From positions 1 through 13,456 of the forward strand of contig CAYQJO010000116.1 of assembly GCA_964417785.1 (NCBI GenBank): 13,456 nt of DNA, written 5' to 3'. This document shows, piece after piece, positions 1-6,882 of this stretch. Every line of letters starts with the position of its first letter. The first letter of the stretch is position 1. The DNA comes from DAOTUL01 sp034437435 (GTDB lineage: Bacteria > Chloroflexota > Anaerolineae > Aggregatilineales > Phototrophicaceae). A program made the translations under genes and the position numbers. The notes beneath the pieces were generated by a model. That model saw only the letters and a list, made by a program, of their open reading frames with translations, was not told where the DNA came from and did no database searches.

Positions 1-1345
1 GGCCGGTTTCGTCATAGAGTGAGGTATGGTAGGTGGCGACCACACCGCCTCCGTTGCGCACGAATGCCCGTATTTGATCACACTGGGCGTCCGAGAGTGC
101 GGCAACGTTGGGCAGGATCAACGTTTTGTAGGGTGGCTTGTCCAGCAGTTCATCGTGAACATGGTCGAAGGGGATGCGGGCTTCGATCATGGCGTGATAG
201 AAGCCTTTGGTGTGGTCGTCAATTTGTTTGCCGTACCAGCGGGCAGTCTGCTGCGAATAGACCATGCCCACTCGTGCCAGCGATTCCGTGTTGCGCATAT
301 AACGCTCCACTCCGGCATGCCATTTGAAGATCGACTCGATTACCGGCAGCCAGCGTGTGTCGTGGAGATAGCCGGAAAACTTGATGACCCAGGGCCGCAT
401 GCCGTTGGCGATGCTATCGGCCACCCACATGCGGATTTCGTCGTCATTTTCGACCGAATCCTTCCAGCGGTAGCCGGATTCCAGCCCTACATTGAACATG
501 TGGGCGATGGGTTTTGTACCCATGACGGCGCGGTATTCTTTGGCGTTCCGTCCGGAGGCCCAAATGGGGGTCAGACCGGAGCGCGACTGGCGGTCAGCCA
601 CCAGCATGTCGGCTTTCTGGCCCATACGCCGCAGATTCATGTCGCTCAGTTGACCGCCGCCGTAATTGGGGATGAAGCGAGCGTTCGGGTTGATCTCTCG
701 CAGCGCGGTGTCCCAGTGTTCCCATAGCTGGAACAGGCGCTCCTCTTTCCAGGTGAGATATGCACGGTACGCCGGATTGCTCAGATCGGTGGTGCGTGGC
801 AAATCCATGCCGGTGGCGTCTCTGAAATTCTTCTGGCACGACTCACAGTAACACATGCCGTGACCGGCCCAGCGGTTGCTGAAGATGCCTTCGATCCTGT
901 ACTTTTGCATGATCTCGCGGTGTACTTCCGTCATGAACTCGAAGTTATACGGTCCCAGGGCGCATGTCACCCAGCGAGACGGATCAGCCCAATGCCGCCA
1001 GGGTGTGCCGTCGGCGTTGATATGGACCCATTCGGGATGGGCTTCGTAGGCGTCCTGCCGGATCGAATGCGGATCGGTGCGCATCACGATGACCAGACCC
1101 ATCTCGCGGCAGACTTCGGCCAGTTCGCCAAAGGGGTCGCTATCGCCCATCCATTGGCTGCGGTGGTGGTAGGGAATTTCGGTCGGATAGAAGGCCACAC
1201 AGCCTCCGCCGCTAAGTAGGATCGCATCGGCCTGGATGCGCTTGATGTAGTCGAGCCAGAGGTCTTTGTCGTATCTGCCGGGATCATTTTCGACAAAAGA
1301 CAGTTGTACCCATCGCATGGGCCGGTCAAACCAGTTTTGCATCAT
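1..1345 (-). CDS. Glycoside-hydrolase-like protein (GHL6/GH42-related), 3'-truncated by window edge
   Basis: About 448 codons are visible, reading from ATG at 1345 (or the second ATG at 1342) off the left edge, so the C-terminus is missing. An AAGGAG site lies 5-8 nt upstream of the paired ATGs; spacing slightly favours the second. The N-terminal half reads as a TIM-barrel of the hypothetical glycosyl hydrolase GHL6 / beta-galactosidase type: an MRWVQLSF strand, an AILLSGGG strand, and a C-Y-C-x-x-C segment (C165, C167, C170) with C128 upstream, resembling the zinc-cysteine site of GH42. The visible C-terminal part (from about residue 350; VGMVYSQQ..., then ...NGGGVVATYHTS) looks like the GH42-type flavodoxin-like trimerisation domain. 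No signal peptide is seen, so it is probably cytoplasmic. The place where GH42 has an Asn-Glu acid/base pair reads S-N-R-W, so activity cannot be assumed. Family assignment is from remembered motifs; substrate unknown. It is divergent from the hydrogenase operon. Confidence 0.75.
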   Translation of the reverse strand, partial: MMQNWFDRPMRWVQLSFVENDPGRYDKDLWLDYIKRIQADAILLSGGGCVAFYPTEIPYHHRSQWMGDSDPFGELAEVCREMGLVIVMRTDPHSIRQDAYEAHPEWVHINADGTPWRHWADPSRWVTCALGPYNFEFMTEVHREIMQKYRIEGIFSNRWAGHGMCYCESCQKNFRDATGMDLPRTTDLSNPAYRAYLTWKEERLFQLWEHWDTALREINPNARFIPNYGGGQLSDMNLRRMGQKADMLVADRQSRSGLTPIWASGRNAKEYRAVMGTKPIAHMFNVGLESGYRWKDSVENDDEIRMWVADSIANGMRPWVIKFSGYLHDTRWLPVIESIFKWHAGVERYMRNTESLARVGMVYSQQTARWYGKQIDDHTKGFYHAMIEARIPFDHVHDELLDKPPYKTLILPNVAALSDAQCDQIRAFVRNGGGVVATYHTSLYDETG

Positions 1346-1368
1346 CACTTCTCCTTCTGTTGACCTCT

Positions 1369-1374
1369 ATTGTA
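1369..1374 (-). promoter_or_regulatory. Candidate -10 box for the divergent minus-strand gene
   Basis: TACAAT on the minus strand, 23 nt upstream of the ATG at 1345. It would give a short leader of about 15-20 nt containing the AAGGAG site. At 16-17 bp spacing the -35 position is weak (TCGTTA/GTCGTT), so this is a tentative sigma70-like call. Confidence 0.3.
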
Positions 1375-1427
1375 GCCGATGTGCAACAGATAACGACGGC
1401 ACGACGAAGATGAGGATGAAGCTCAGT

Positions 1428-1443
1428 AATGTCGCGTGACATT
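1428..1443. promoter_or_regulatory. 16-bp palindrome, candidate operator upstream of the hydrogenase operon
   Basis: AATGTC-GCGT-GACATT: two perfect 6-bp inverted arms around a 4-bp centre. The centre is about 40 bp upstream of the TATAAT at 1473-1478, so roughly at -50 if that -10 is used. Size and position suit a dimeric regulator of the CRP/FNR type, but the arms match neither the FNR (TTGAT) nor the CRP (TGTGA) half-site. The regulator is unknown. It could also act on the divergent gene, about 85 bp away. Confidence 0.4.
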
Positions 1444-1472
1444 TCTAATAGGCGTCCGGGTTTATTCCGTAC

Positions 1473-1487
1473 TATAATTCACAATTA
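1473..1487 (+). promoter_or_regulatory. Candidate -10 box (TATAAT) of the hydrogenase operon, overlapped by a small inverted repeat
   Basis: A perfect TATAAT at 1473-1478 lies 45 nt upstream of the TTG start at 1524. No convincing -35 lies 16-18 bp upstream (the sequence there is GC-rich, near AGGCGT), which is typical of an activator-dependent promoter. A TAATT-CAC-AATTA inverted repeat (1475-1487) overlaps the -10 and the likely start point; it may be a repressor site or simply AT-rich sequence. Confidence 0.45.
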
Positions 1488-1510
1488 GAAGATAAAAGTT
1501 AATGTTTTAG

Positions 1511-1517
1511 AAAGGAG
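1511..1517 (+). promoter_or_regulatory. Ribosome binding site supporting a TTG start
   Basis: AAAGGAG followed by a 6-nt spacer before TTG at 1524. There is no ATG near it in this frame until residue 16 of the protein, so this site decides the start of the first operon gene. Confidence 0.7.
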
Positions 1518-1523
1518 AATACA

Positions 1524-2108
1524 TTGCTCTACGCCATCTTTGTTATTGGAGCTGTTTTTTGCGCCCTGATGGCTATGGCATCTCGAAGCCTGCTGGCATC
1601 CACTGTGTGGTTGGCGGGTGTCAGCGCGCTGGTCTCCATCCTCATGTACATGATGGGAGCGGAGATCGTCGCTGCAATCGAGCTAAGCGTCGGTGCCGGG
1701 TTGGTGACCGTGCTGTTCGTCTTTGCCATCAGCATATCGGGCAATGAAACTAACGATCCTGGCCCGAAATCTGCGTTCTTTTCCTCTGTCGCGGCCACAC
1801 TGACCATTATTGCGACAACCCTGTTGGTCTGGATGGTGGTGCCGGTACCCGAATCGGAGGCAGCCGGCGCAGCCGGAGCAGCCCTTACTTTCGCTGAGGT
1901 CCTGTGGCAGCAGCGCAGCCTTGATGTGTTGATTCAGGTTGTGTTGATCGCTGCCGGTGCGATGGGTGTGCTGGGGTTGATCTCTTCGGCGAATGAAGCC
2001 GATCCACCACCAGCGGCTCATGCAATGGAAGAAATCCAATCCGGCAGTAATGGTCATACCGCTCCTGAAATCGAGGAACCGCGTGAAGATATGGAGGTGA
2101 TGGTATGA
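1524..2108 (+). CDS. NuoJ/MbhD-E-like membrane subunit of the hydrogenase complex
   Basis: 194 residues, TTG start chosen from the SD at 1511-1517. Four or five hydrophobic segments are visible: about 2-22, 26-44, 50-72, 88-108 and, after a short charged stretch, 130-158. The block GAEIVAAIELSVGAGLVTVLFVF matches the conserved core shared by NuoJ and the MbhD/MrpA-C-terminal (DUF4040-type) family; SLDVLIQVVLIAAGAMGVLG near residue 140 resembles the following MbhE/NuoJ last helix. It therefore looks like MbhD and MbhE functions in one chain, or a NuoJ-type subunit; the two families are related and I cannot separate them by eye. Expected role: membrane-arm piece linking the hydrogenase module to the ion-pumping subunits. 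Odd feature: residues 160-194 form a hydrophilic, acidic, Pro/Glu-rich tail. Its stop overlaps the next start (ATGA). Confidence 0.8.
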   Translation: MLYAIFVIGAVFCALMAMASRSLLASTVWLAGVSALVSILMYMMGAEIVAAIELSVGAGLVTVLFVFAISISGNETNDPGPKSAFFSSVAATLTIIATTLLVWMVVPVPESEAAGAAGAALTFAEVLWQQRSLDVLIQVVLIAAGAMGVLGLISSANEADPPPAAHAMEEIQSGSNGHTAPEIEEPREDMEVMV

Positions 2109-2416
2109 CCTGGGAATCGGTGGGCTTCGTGTTTATTGGCGCTTTTGTGCTGCTCGGCATCAGTTGGTACGGTCTCTTTGTCACCCGCAACCTGATTAAG
2201 ATCGTCCTCGTCCTTCAGATCATGGTGAAGTCGGCGCTGCTGCTGTTGGTCGCCGCCGGTGAGGCCAGCGGTCAGATCAACCTGAGCCAGAGCATGGTAC
2301 TTACAGTAATCGTGGCCGACACCATTGTCGCGGTCATCGGTCTGGCGATGGCGGTCCAGGTGATGCGCCTGACTGGCTCGTTGGACGTTGCTGATCTGGC
2401 GAAACTGAAAGGATAG
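2105..2416 (+). CDS. NuoK/MbhG/MrpC-like membrane subunit
   Basis: 103 residues, three predicted membrane helices (about 5-26, 30-50, 62-86), the length and topology of NuoK. The start overlaps the preceding stop (ATGA at 2105-2108) and has a near-perfect SD, GGAGGTGA, at 2093-2100. In NuoK, helices 2 and 3 each carry a buried Glu needed for proton transfer (E36 and E72 in E. coli). Here the helix-2 position, within VLQIMVKSA, aligns as Gln (Q38) with a Lys four residues on (K42); the helix-3 position is Asp (D72). These alignments are by eye. The protein should sit between the NuoJ-like and antiporter-like subunits of the membrane arm. MrpC is the related alternative name; the operon context fixes its role in the hydrogenase complex. 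Confidence 0.85.
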   Translation: MTWESVGFVFIGAFVLLGISWYGLFVTRNLIKIVLVLQIMVKSALLLLVAAGEASGQINLSQSMVLTVIVADTIVAVIGLAMAVQVMRLTGSLDVADLAKLKG

Positions 2417-2422
2417 CGCAGA

Positions 2423-4168
2423 ATGGCCGAATTACTCATACTCCTTGTGATTGGACTGCCCTGGATCGGGGCTGTCGTCGTCCTGTTTGTCGATCAGGAG
2501 CGTTTGCAGCATCAGGTAGCCGCTGGCTTCTCGCTGGCTGCCGGTCTGGTCTCATTGCTCTTGCTGACGGAGGCCAGCAGTGAGACCGCACTCACCATCG
2601 AGATGGGTGCATTCTTCGGTGAATTCACATTTGTTCCCGATGGTCTGGCCGTGTTCCTGGCCGCGATTGCCACCATTGTTGGCAGTCTGGCGGTGATCTT
2701 CTCCATTGATTATATGAAGGGGGAGGCACAACTCCGCCGCTACTACGCATTTGTGCTGTTCTTCATCGGCGGTATGGCCGGATTGGTGCTGGCCGGGAGT
2801 CTGCTGCTGTTGTTCTTCTTCTGGGAGATCACGGCGCTTTGTTCCTACGCACTCATTTCATTCTATAACGACGATCCAAAGGCGGTCGCTGGTGGTATCA
2901 AGGCGTTGATCGTCACCCAGATCGGCGGCATTGGCCTGCTGATCGGTGCCTTGATCGTCTACAGCTATACTGGCAGCTACCAGATCGCTGCGTTGATCGA
3001 GCAGGCGGAAGCCCTGCCGGCTGATGTACTCAGTGTACTGGCCTTCGGTTTCTTGATCGCAGCGGCAGCCAAATCGGCGCAGGTGCCGTTCCATACATGG
3101 CTGCCCGGTGCGATGGAAGCGCCAACACCCATCAGCGCCCTGATCCACGCGGCGACGATGGTGAACGCGGGCGTTTATCTACTGGCGCGTTTCTATCCGG
3201 CATTTGCCAACGTCGAATTCTGGACCGACGCAGTGATTATCGTCGGCATGCTCTCGGCGGTGCTGGCGGCCTGTATGGCATTGGTCGCCAACGATCTCAA
3301 GCGCGTGCTGGCCTATTCCACCATCAGCCAGTTGGGTTACATGGTGTACGCGGTCGGTGTCGGCGCGATTTATGCCAGCCAGTTCCATTTGCTCAGCCAT
3401 TCGGTGTTTAAGGCGCTGTTGTTCCTGGGTGCAGGCGCAGTGATCCATGCCGTTGGCACCCGTGACATGATGAAGATGGGCGGCCTGGGGCAGAAGATGC
3501 CATTTATTCGCAATGTCTTCCTGGTCGGTGCGCTGGCCCTGGCAGGGGTGCCGATCCTGAACGGTTTCTGGAGCAAGGAACTCATCCTGGAGCATGGGCT
3601 GGAAGACGGTCCGGTACTGGCTTACGGCTTCATGCTGTTCGGTGCGGGTTTGACGGCGCTGTATACAACGCGCATGGTGTGGATGGTCTTCTACGGTCAA
3701 CCGCGCAGCGATCTGCACGCGCACGATGCCACCCCGGCGATGCGCGTCTCATTGGGTGCGCTGGCGGCGGGTACCGGCCTGACGTGGCTGTTGGTGGGCG
3801 CGTTTGGTGATCTGCTGGAAAACACACTGCCGCACCATCACCTGCACACATTAGCGCTTGGTAATCTGGTCAGCGATGTTGTAGCTGCCCCGGCAACATG
3901 GTTAGCGCTGGTGGTTGTCGCCGCTGGATATGGTCTGTGGCAAATCCGTGATCGCCTGGACGGCGTGACACAGTGGTTTGCCGGTGTGGGCCTGTTCGCC
4001 GCCAGTGACTTCGGTTTTGAATGGATCAACAGCCGTATCACCGCCGTGACCCGCGATACTGCCGGTGTCCTCAGCAAGGCCCACACCGGCCAATTGAACT
4101 GGAACATGATTGGTATTGTCGGCGGTTTAGTCTTTGTCCTGGCTTTTCTCGTGTGGGGAGGTGCATAA
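2423..4168 (+). CDS. NuoL/MbhH-type proton/sodium antiporter-like subunit
   Basis: 581 residues and many membrane helices, the classic proton-conducting complex I/Mrp family. Signature segments: WEITALCSYALISFY (helix 5, E135), AAAAKSAQVPFHTWLPGAMEAPTPISALIHA (helix 7 K217, then H224 and H242), KRVLAYSTISQLGYM, and NGFWSKELILE (helix 12, K385). These are the charged residues that form the ion path in the family. After about residue 480 there is a polar/helical stretch (FGFEWINSRITAVTRDTAGVL) and a last membrane helix, as in NuoL, whose lateral helix runs along the arm; this copy may therefore be the distal subunit. The start is ATG with an AAAGGA site upstream; 6 bp separate it from the NuoK-like gene. 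Whether H+ or Na+ is moved cannot be told from sequence alone. Confidence 0.9.
   Translation: MAELLILLVIGLPWIGAVVVLFVDQERLQHQVAAGFSLAAGLVSLLLLTEASSETALTIEMGAFFGEFTFVPDGLAVFLAAIATIVGSLAVIFSIDYMKGEAQLRRYYAFVLFFIGGMAGLVLAGSLLLLFFFWEITALCSYALISFYNDDPKAVAGGIKALIVTQIGGIGLLIGALIVYSYTGSYQIAALIEQAEALPADVLSVLAFGFLIAAAAKSAQVPFHTWLPGAMEAPTPISALIHAATMVNAGVYLLARFYPAFANVEFWTDAVIIVGMLSAVLAACMALVANDLKRVLAYSTISQLGYMVYAVGVGAIYASQFHLLSHSVFKALLFLGAGAVIHAVGTRDMMKMGGLGQKMPFIRNVFLVGALALAGVPILNGFWSKELILEHGLEDGPVLAYGFMLFGAGLTALYTTRMVWMVFYGQPRSDLHAHDATPAMRVSLGALAAGTGLTWLLVGAFGDLLENTLPHHHLHTLALGNLVSDVVAAPATWLALVVVAAGYGLWQIRDRLDGVTQWFAGVGLFAASDFGFEWINSRITAVTRDTAGVLSKAHTGQLNWNMIGIVGGLVFVLAFLVWGGA
4157..4163 (+). promoter_or_regulatory. 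Ribosome binding site supporting a GTG start
   Basis: GGAGGTG inside the 3' end of the upstream gene, 5 nt before GTG at 4169, which directly follows that gene's TAA. An ATG two codons later (4175) would have an 11-nt spacer, so GTG is preferred. Confidence 0.6.
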
Positions 4169-5638
4169 GTGGAAATGTTTATCTGGATAATCCTCCTGCC
4201 GCTGATAGGATCGCCCCTGATCTATCTGGCGGGCCGCCTGACCATGAACAAGAACCGCTATGCCCAATGGCTGGCGCTCGCTGTCCTGCTGGCATCCCTG
4301 CTGGTGTTCGTGGTAGTCGCCGGTGATGACGGCGTGACAGTATTTGAACTGAACGAAATGTCCCTGCAACTGGACGGTATCAGCCAGTTGGTCGCCGGAC
4401 TCACATTGAGCCTGGGGACGGTGGTGGTCGTCTACTCCGGTCCATACATGGCTGGTGAGGACGGTGAAGAGAAATACTATGCCATGCTGGTCGCTATGAC
4501 CGGCGTGATTATCGGTCTGGCCTGTGCCACCGATCTGTTCAACCTGTGGTTGTGGTTCGAAGCGATGGCGATCACCAGCTACTTGCTGGTGGCGTTTTAC
4601 CGCGATCAACCGGCCTCGCTCGAAGCGGGTGTGAAGTATCTGGTGCAGAGTGCCAGCGGGTCAGTGCTGGTGATTATCGGCATCGCACTGCTGCTGGCCG
4701 AGACCGGCACAACCGAGATCGCTGGCATCCGTGAAGCTGCCACTGACTCCACGTTGACACTGGCGGCAGGGGGTCTGTTTATGATCGGTTTCGGCGTGAA
4801 GGCGGCGCTGGTCCCCATGCACACCTGGCTGCCGGACGCCCACTCGCAGGCACCCAGCGGCATCAGCGCCATGCTCTCTGGTGTGGTGATTGAAGGCGGT
4901 CTGGTGGCGATGCTGCGGGCGCTCTCCGTGTTGAGTGGGGTCGCGACCTCATGGGGGGTGCTGCTGATGATCTTCGGGGCGGCCAACATGCTTATTGGCA
5001 ATCTGTTGGCGCTGCGCCAGACACAGGTCAAGCGGATGCTGGCCTTCTCCAGTCTGACCCATATGGGGTACATGCTGGTGGGTCTCGGCGTGGGCGTGTA
5101 TGCCGGTGAACTGGCCGGTGCGCAGGGTGGTTTCTTCCACATGCTCAGTCATGGTTTGATGAAGGGGCTGGCCTTTCTGGCTGCCGGTACACTGCTCTAT
5201 ACCCTGCATATCAGTGTGGGTGACCATGAGCCGCTGACCACCGATGACCTGCGTGGTGCGGCCCGCCGCTACCCGCTGACGGCACTGGCTTTGAGTGTGG
5301 CGCTGCTCGGTCTGGGCGGACTGCCGCCGCTGGTTGGCTTTATGTCCAAGTGGCAGATATTCGTCGGCGGAATCGAAGTTCACAATACCTGGATCAACGC
5401 GCTGCTGCTGTTTGCAGCGGCCAACAGCGTTCTTTCTCTGGCGTATTACGCACCAGTCGTCAACGCGCTTTACCGGCAGGAACCGTCGGCTGTCGTCGAA
5501 CGCGGCCAGACCGTGCCGTTCAATCTGACTGTGCCGCTGGTCCTGCTGGCTGCACTGGTTATGGTGATCGGCTTCTGGCCCGATGCACTCAGTTGGATCA
5601 CAGAACCGGCAGGCGCGGCACTGGTCGCGGCATTTTAG
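4169..5638 (+). CDS. Second antiporter-like subunit (MrpD/NuoM/NuoN type, MbhH'-like)
   Basis: 489 residues, GTG start adjoining the preceding stop. It belongs to the same superfamily as the gene before it: LWFEAMAITSYLLVAFY (E131, helix 5), GVKAALVPMHTWLPDAHSQAPSGISAMLSG (K211 and H218), KRMLAFSSLTHMGYM, and GFMSKWQIF (K394 in helix 12). The Lys at helix 12 is as in NuoL, NuoN and MrpD; NuoM has Glu there. It lacks the NuoL-like C-terminal extension, so it should sit between the NuoL-type subunit and the NuoH/J/K core. Two antiporter-like subunits in one hydrogenase operon recall the H/H' pair of the archaeal Mbs/Mbx complexes and the HyfBDF set of E. coli hydrogenase 4. The stop codon overlaps the SD of the next gene. 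Confidence 0.88.
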   Translation: MEMFIWIILLPLIGSPLIYLAGRLTMNKNRYAQWLALAVLLASLLVFVVVAGDDGVTVFELNEMSLQLDGISQLVAGLTLSLGTVVVVYSGPYMAGEDGEEKYYAMLVAMTGVIIGLACATDLFNLWLWFEAMAITSYLLVAFYRDQPASLEAGVKYLVQSASGSVLVIIGIALLLAETGTTEIAGIREAATDSTLTLAAGGLFMIGFGVKAALVPMHTWLPDAHSQAPSGISAMLSGVVIEGGLVAMLRALSVLSGVATSWGVLLMIFGAANMLIGNLLALRQTQVKRMLAFSSLTHMGYMLVGLGVGVYAGELAGAQGGFFHMLSHGLMKGLAFLAAGTLLYTLHISVGDHEPLTTDDLRGAARRYPLTALALSVALLGLGGLPPLVGFMSKWQIFVGGIEVHNTWINALLLFAAANSVLSLAYYAPVVNALYRQEPSAVVERGQTVPFNLTVPLVLLAALVMVIGFWPDALSWITEPAGAALVAAF

Positions 5639-5648
5639 GAGTTGACTT

Positions 5649-5966
5649 ATGGAAGACATTTTACTTGCACCACCGGTTGCGTTTGGTATCTATATCGTGT
5701 TGGTCGGTATCCTGTCGGGGATCGGTAAATCGCTTTCCGCCGACGTGACCCACGAATCGGCAGAAAAATCGGCCATCTTCGCCAGCGGTGAGGCTCCGTC
5801 GGATCGTGCGGATGCCCCTGGCTATCGCCAGTTCTTCGTCATCGCGCTGTTCTTTGCCATCATCCACCTGGGGGCGCTGGTCCTGGGTACAGGGGCATTG
5901 GAACCGATCATGATTATCTATATGATCGGGTTGTTCTCGGCACTTATTATCATGATTTTGGGTTAA
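5649..5966 (+). CDS. Small NuoA/MbhI-like membrane subunit
   Basis: 105 residues, SD AGGAG at 5637-5641 overlapping the upstream stop, ATG 7 nt on. Helix 1 is about residues 8-26, then a polar loop (about 30-58), then two helices (60-82 and 84-104). The segment YRQFFVIALFFAIIHLGALVLGTG resembles the NuoA core (FF-iAllF-iiH/D), though the loop has no YECG-like Cys motif. It occupies exactly the place of mbhI between the antiporter and the J-K-L-M-N block in the archaeal mbh operon. Its role would be to anchor the membrane arm to the NuoH/NuoD-like core, near the loop that couples redox to ion movement. The family match is weak by eye and position carries much of the call. Confidence 0.65.
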   Translation: MEDILLAPPVAFGIYIVLVGILSGIGKSLSADVTHESAEKSAIFASGEAPSDRADAPGYRQFFVIALFFAIIHLGALVLGTGALEPIMIIYMIGLFSALIIMILG

Positions 5967-5976
5967 GGGGAATTGT

Positions 5977-6450
5977 ATGGAAGAGAATGGAAACCTGCCG
6001 CAGCCCTGGCAGGATGCAATTGAACAGTTCAAGTCCTGGGCGCGGATCAATTCGCCCTGGGCCGTCCATTTTAACAGTGGATCGTGCAATGGATGTGACA
6101 TCGAGATTCTGGCGACCATCACACCACGCTACGATATTGAACGGCTGGGTGTCCGTTTACAGGGCAGTCCACGCCACGCTGATGTGATGGTCTGCACTGG
6201 CGCGGTGACGAAGCAGGCGGCGGAACGCCTGCGGCGGTCCTACGAGCAGATGCCTGATCCCAAATTCGTCGTCGCTATTGGCTCATGTGCGCTTTCCGGT
6301 GGTGTGTTCCAGGGATGCTATAACATTGTCGGTCGGATCGATGAAGTGATCCCGGTAGATGTGTATGTGCCGGGATGCCCGCCGCGCCCGGAGGCCATCA
6401 CCTACGGTCTGGCCCAACTTCTGGCAAAACTGAAAGGAGACCCGGCATGA
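5977..6450 (+). CDS. Group 4 [NiFe]-hydrogenase small subunit (MbhJ/EchC/NuoB-like)
   Basis: 157 residues. It carries one [4Fe-4S] cluster next to the NiFe site; likely ligands C37 and C40 (SGSCNGCDIEI), C104 (GSCALSGGVF) and C134 (PGCPPRPEAI). The CNGC pair is the hydrogenase form; complex I NuoB has adjacent cysteines there. The length is that of the single-cluster group 4 small subunits, with no extra ferredoxin-like domain and no Tat signal, so it faces the cytoplasm. AAGGGGA lies upstream of the ATG, and the stop TGA overlaps the following ATG (ATGA at 6447-6450). An extra Cys at 73 and 114 are not cluster ligands in this family as far as I know. Confidence 0.93.
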   Translation: MEENGNLPQPWQDAIEQFKSWARINSPWAVHFNSGSCNGCDIEILATITPRYDIERLGVRLQGSPRHADVMVCTGAVTKQAAERLRRSYEQMPDPKFVVAIGSCALSGGVFQGCYNIVGRIDEVIPVDVYVPGCPPRPEAITYGLAQLLAKLKGDPA

Positions 6451-6881
6451 GCCAGCGTATACAACTTGCCAACGATATGCTGACAAAGTGGGCGACACGA
6501 ACGGATACGCCAGAAGTAGACCGGCTCGATGTATGGCTGGAGGCTTCTGATCTTTTGCCAGCGGTACAGACCCTGATCGAGTCGCACTGGGGTTATCTAG
6601 CGTCGATCACGGGCCTCGATCACCCGGAAGAAGGTGTTCTGGAACTCATCTATCACCTGTGTTCGCTTTCGACGGTTTTGGGTTTGCGGGTCAATCTGGA
6701 TCGCAATGAACCGCGTATTACCAGCGTTTGTGATGTGATTCCGTCTGCCAGCTTCCTCGAACGCGAGATTATCGAGATGTTCGGGGTAGAGGTGACCGGT
6801 ACGCCCAATGTCGATCATCTGTATCTGCCCGACAACTGGCCCGACAATGTTTATCCGTTGAGAAAAGACACGGAACTATAA
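6447..6881 (+). CDS. NuoC/MbhK/EchD-like 30-kDa-type subunit
   Basis: 144 residues from ATG 6447, which overlaps the upstream stop and follows AAAGGAGA at 6433-6440. The core LIESHWGYLASITGLDH, LELIYHLCSL and SASFLEREIIEMFGVEVTGTPNVDHLYLPDNWP matches the NuoC (30 kDa) family motif 'ER E-x-x-(D/E)-(M/L)-(F/Y)-G', which packs against the large subunit. It is shorter than bacterial NuoC (about 200 residues) and close to the archaeal MbhK size. It has no cofactor motif; the role is structural. An in-frame upstream start at 6375 would add residues overlapping the small subunit without an SD, so it was not used. Confidence 0.88.
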   Translation: MSQRIQLANDMLTKWATRTDTPEVDRLDVWLEASDLLPAVQTLIESHWGYLASITGLDHPEEGVLELIYHLCSLSTVLGLRVNLDRNEPRITSVCDVIPSASFLEREIIEMFGVEVTGTPNVDHLYLPDNWPDNVYPLRKDTEL

Positions 6882-6882
6882 G

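Noticed and set aside
26..727. Plus-strand open frame of 233 codons
   Set aside because: Opposite the glycoside-hydrolase-like gene, whose translation is coherent over the full stretch and shows family motifs.
1436..1466. GTGACA as a -35 box for the hydrogenase operon
   Set aside because: It is about 31 bp from the TATAAT, too far for sigma70, and the sequence at the right distance (near 1459-1466) is a poor -10. It is better explained as part of the palindrome.
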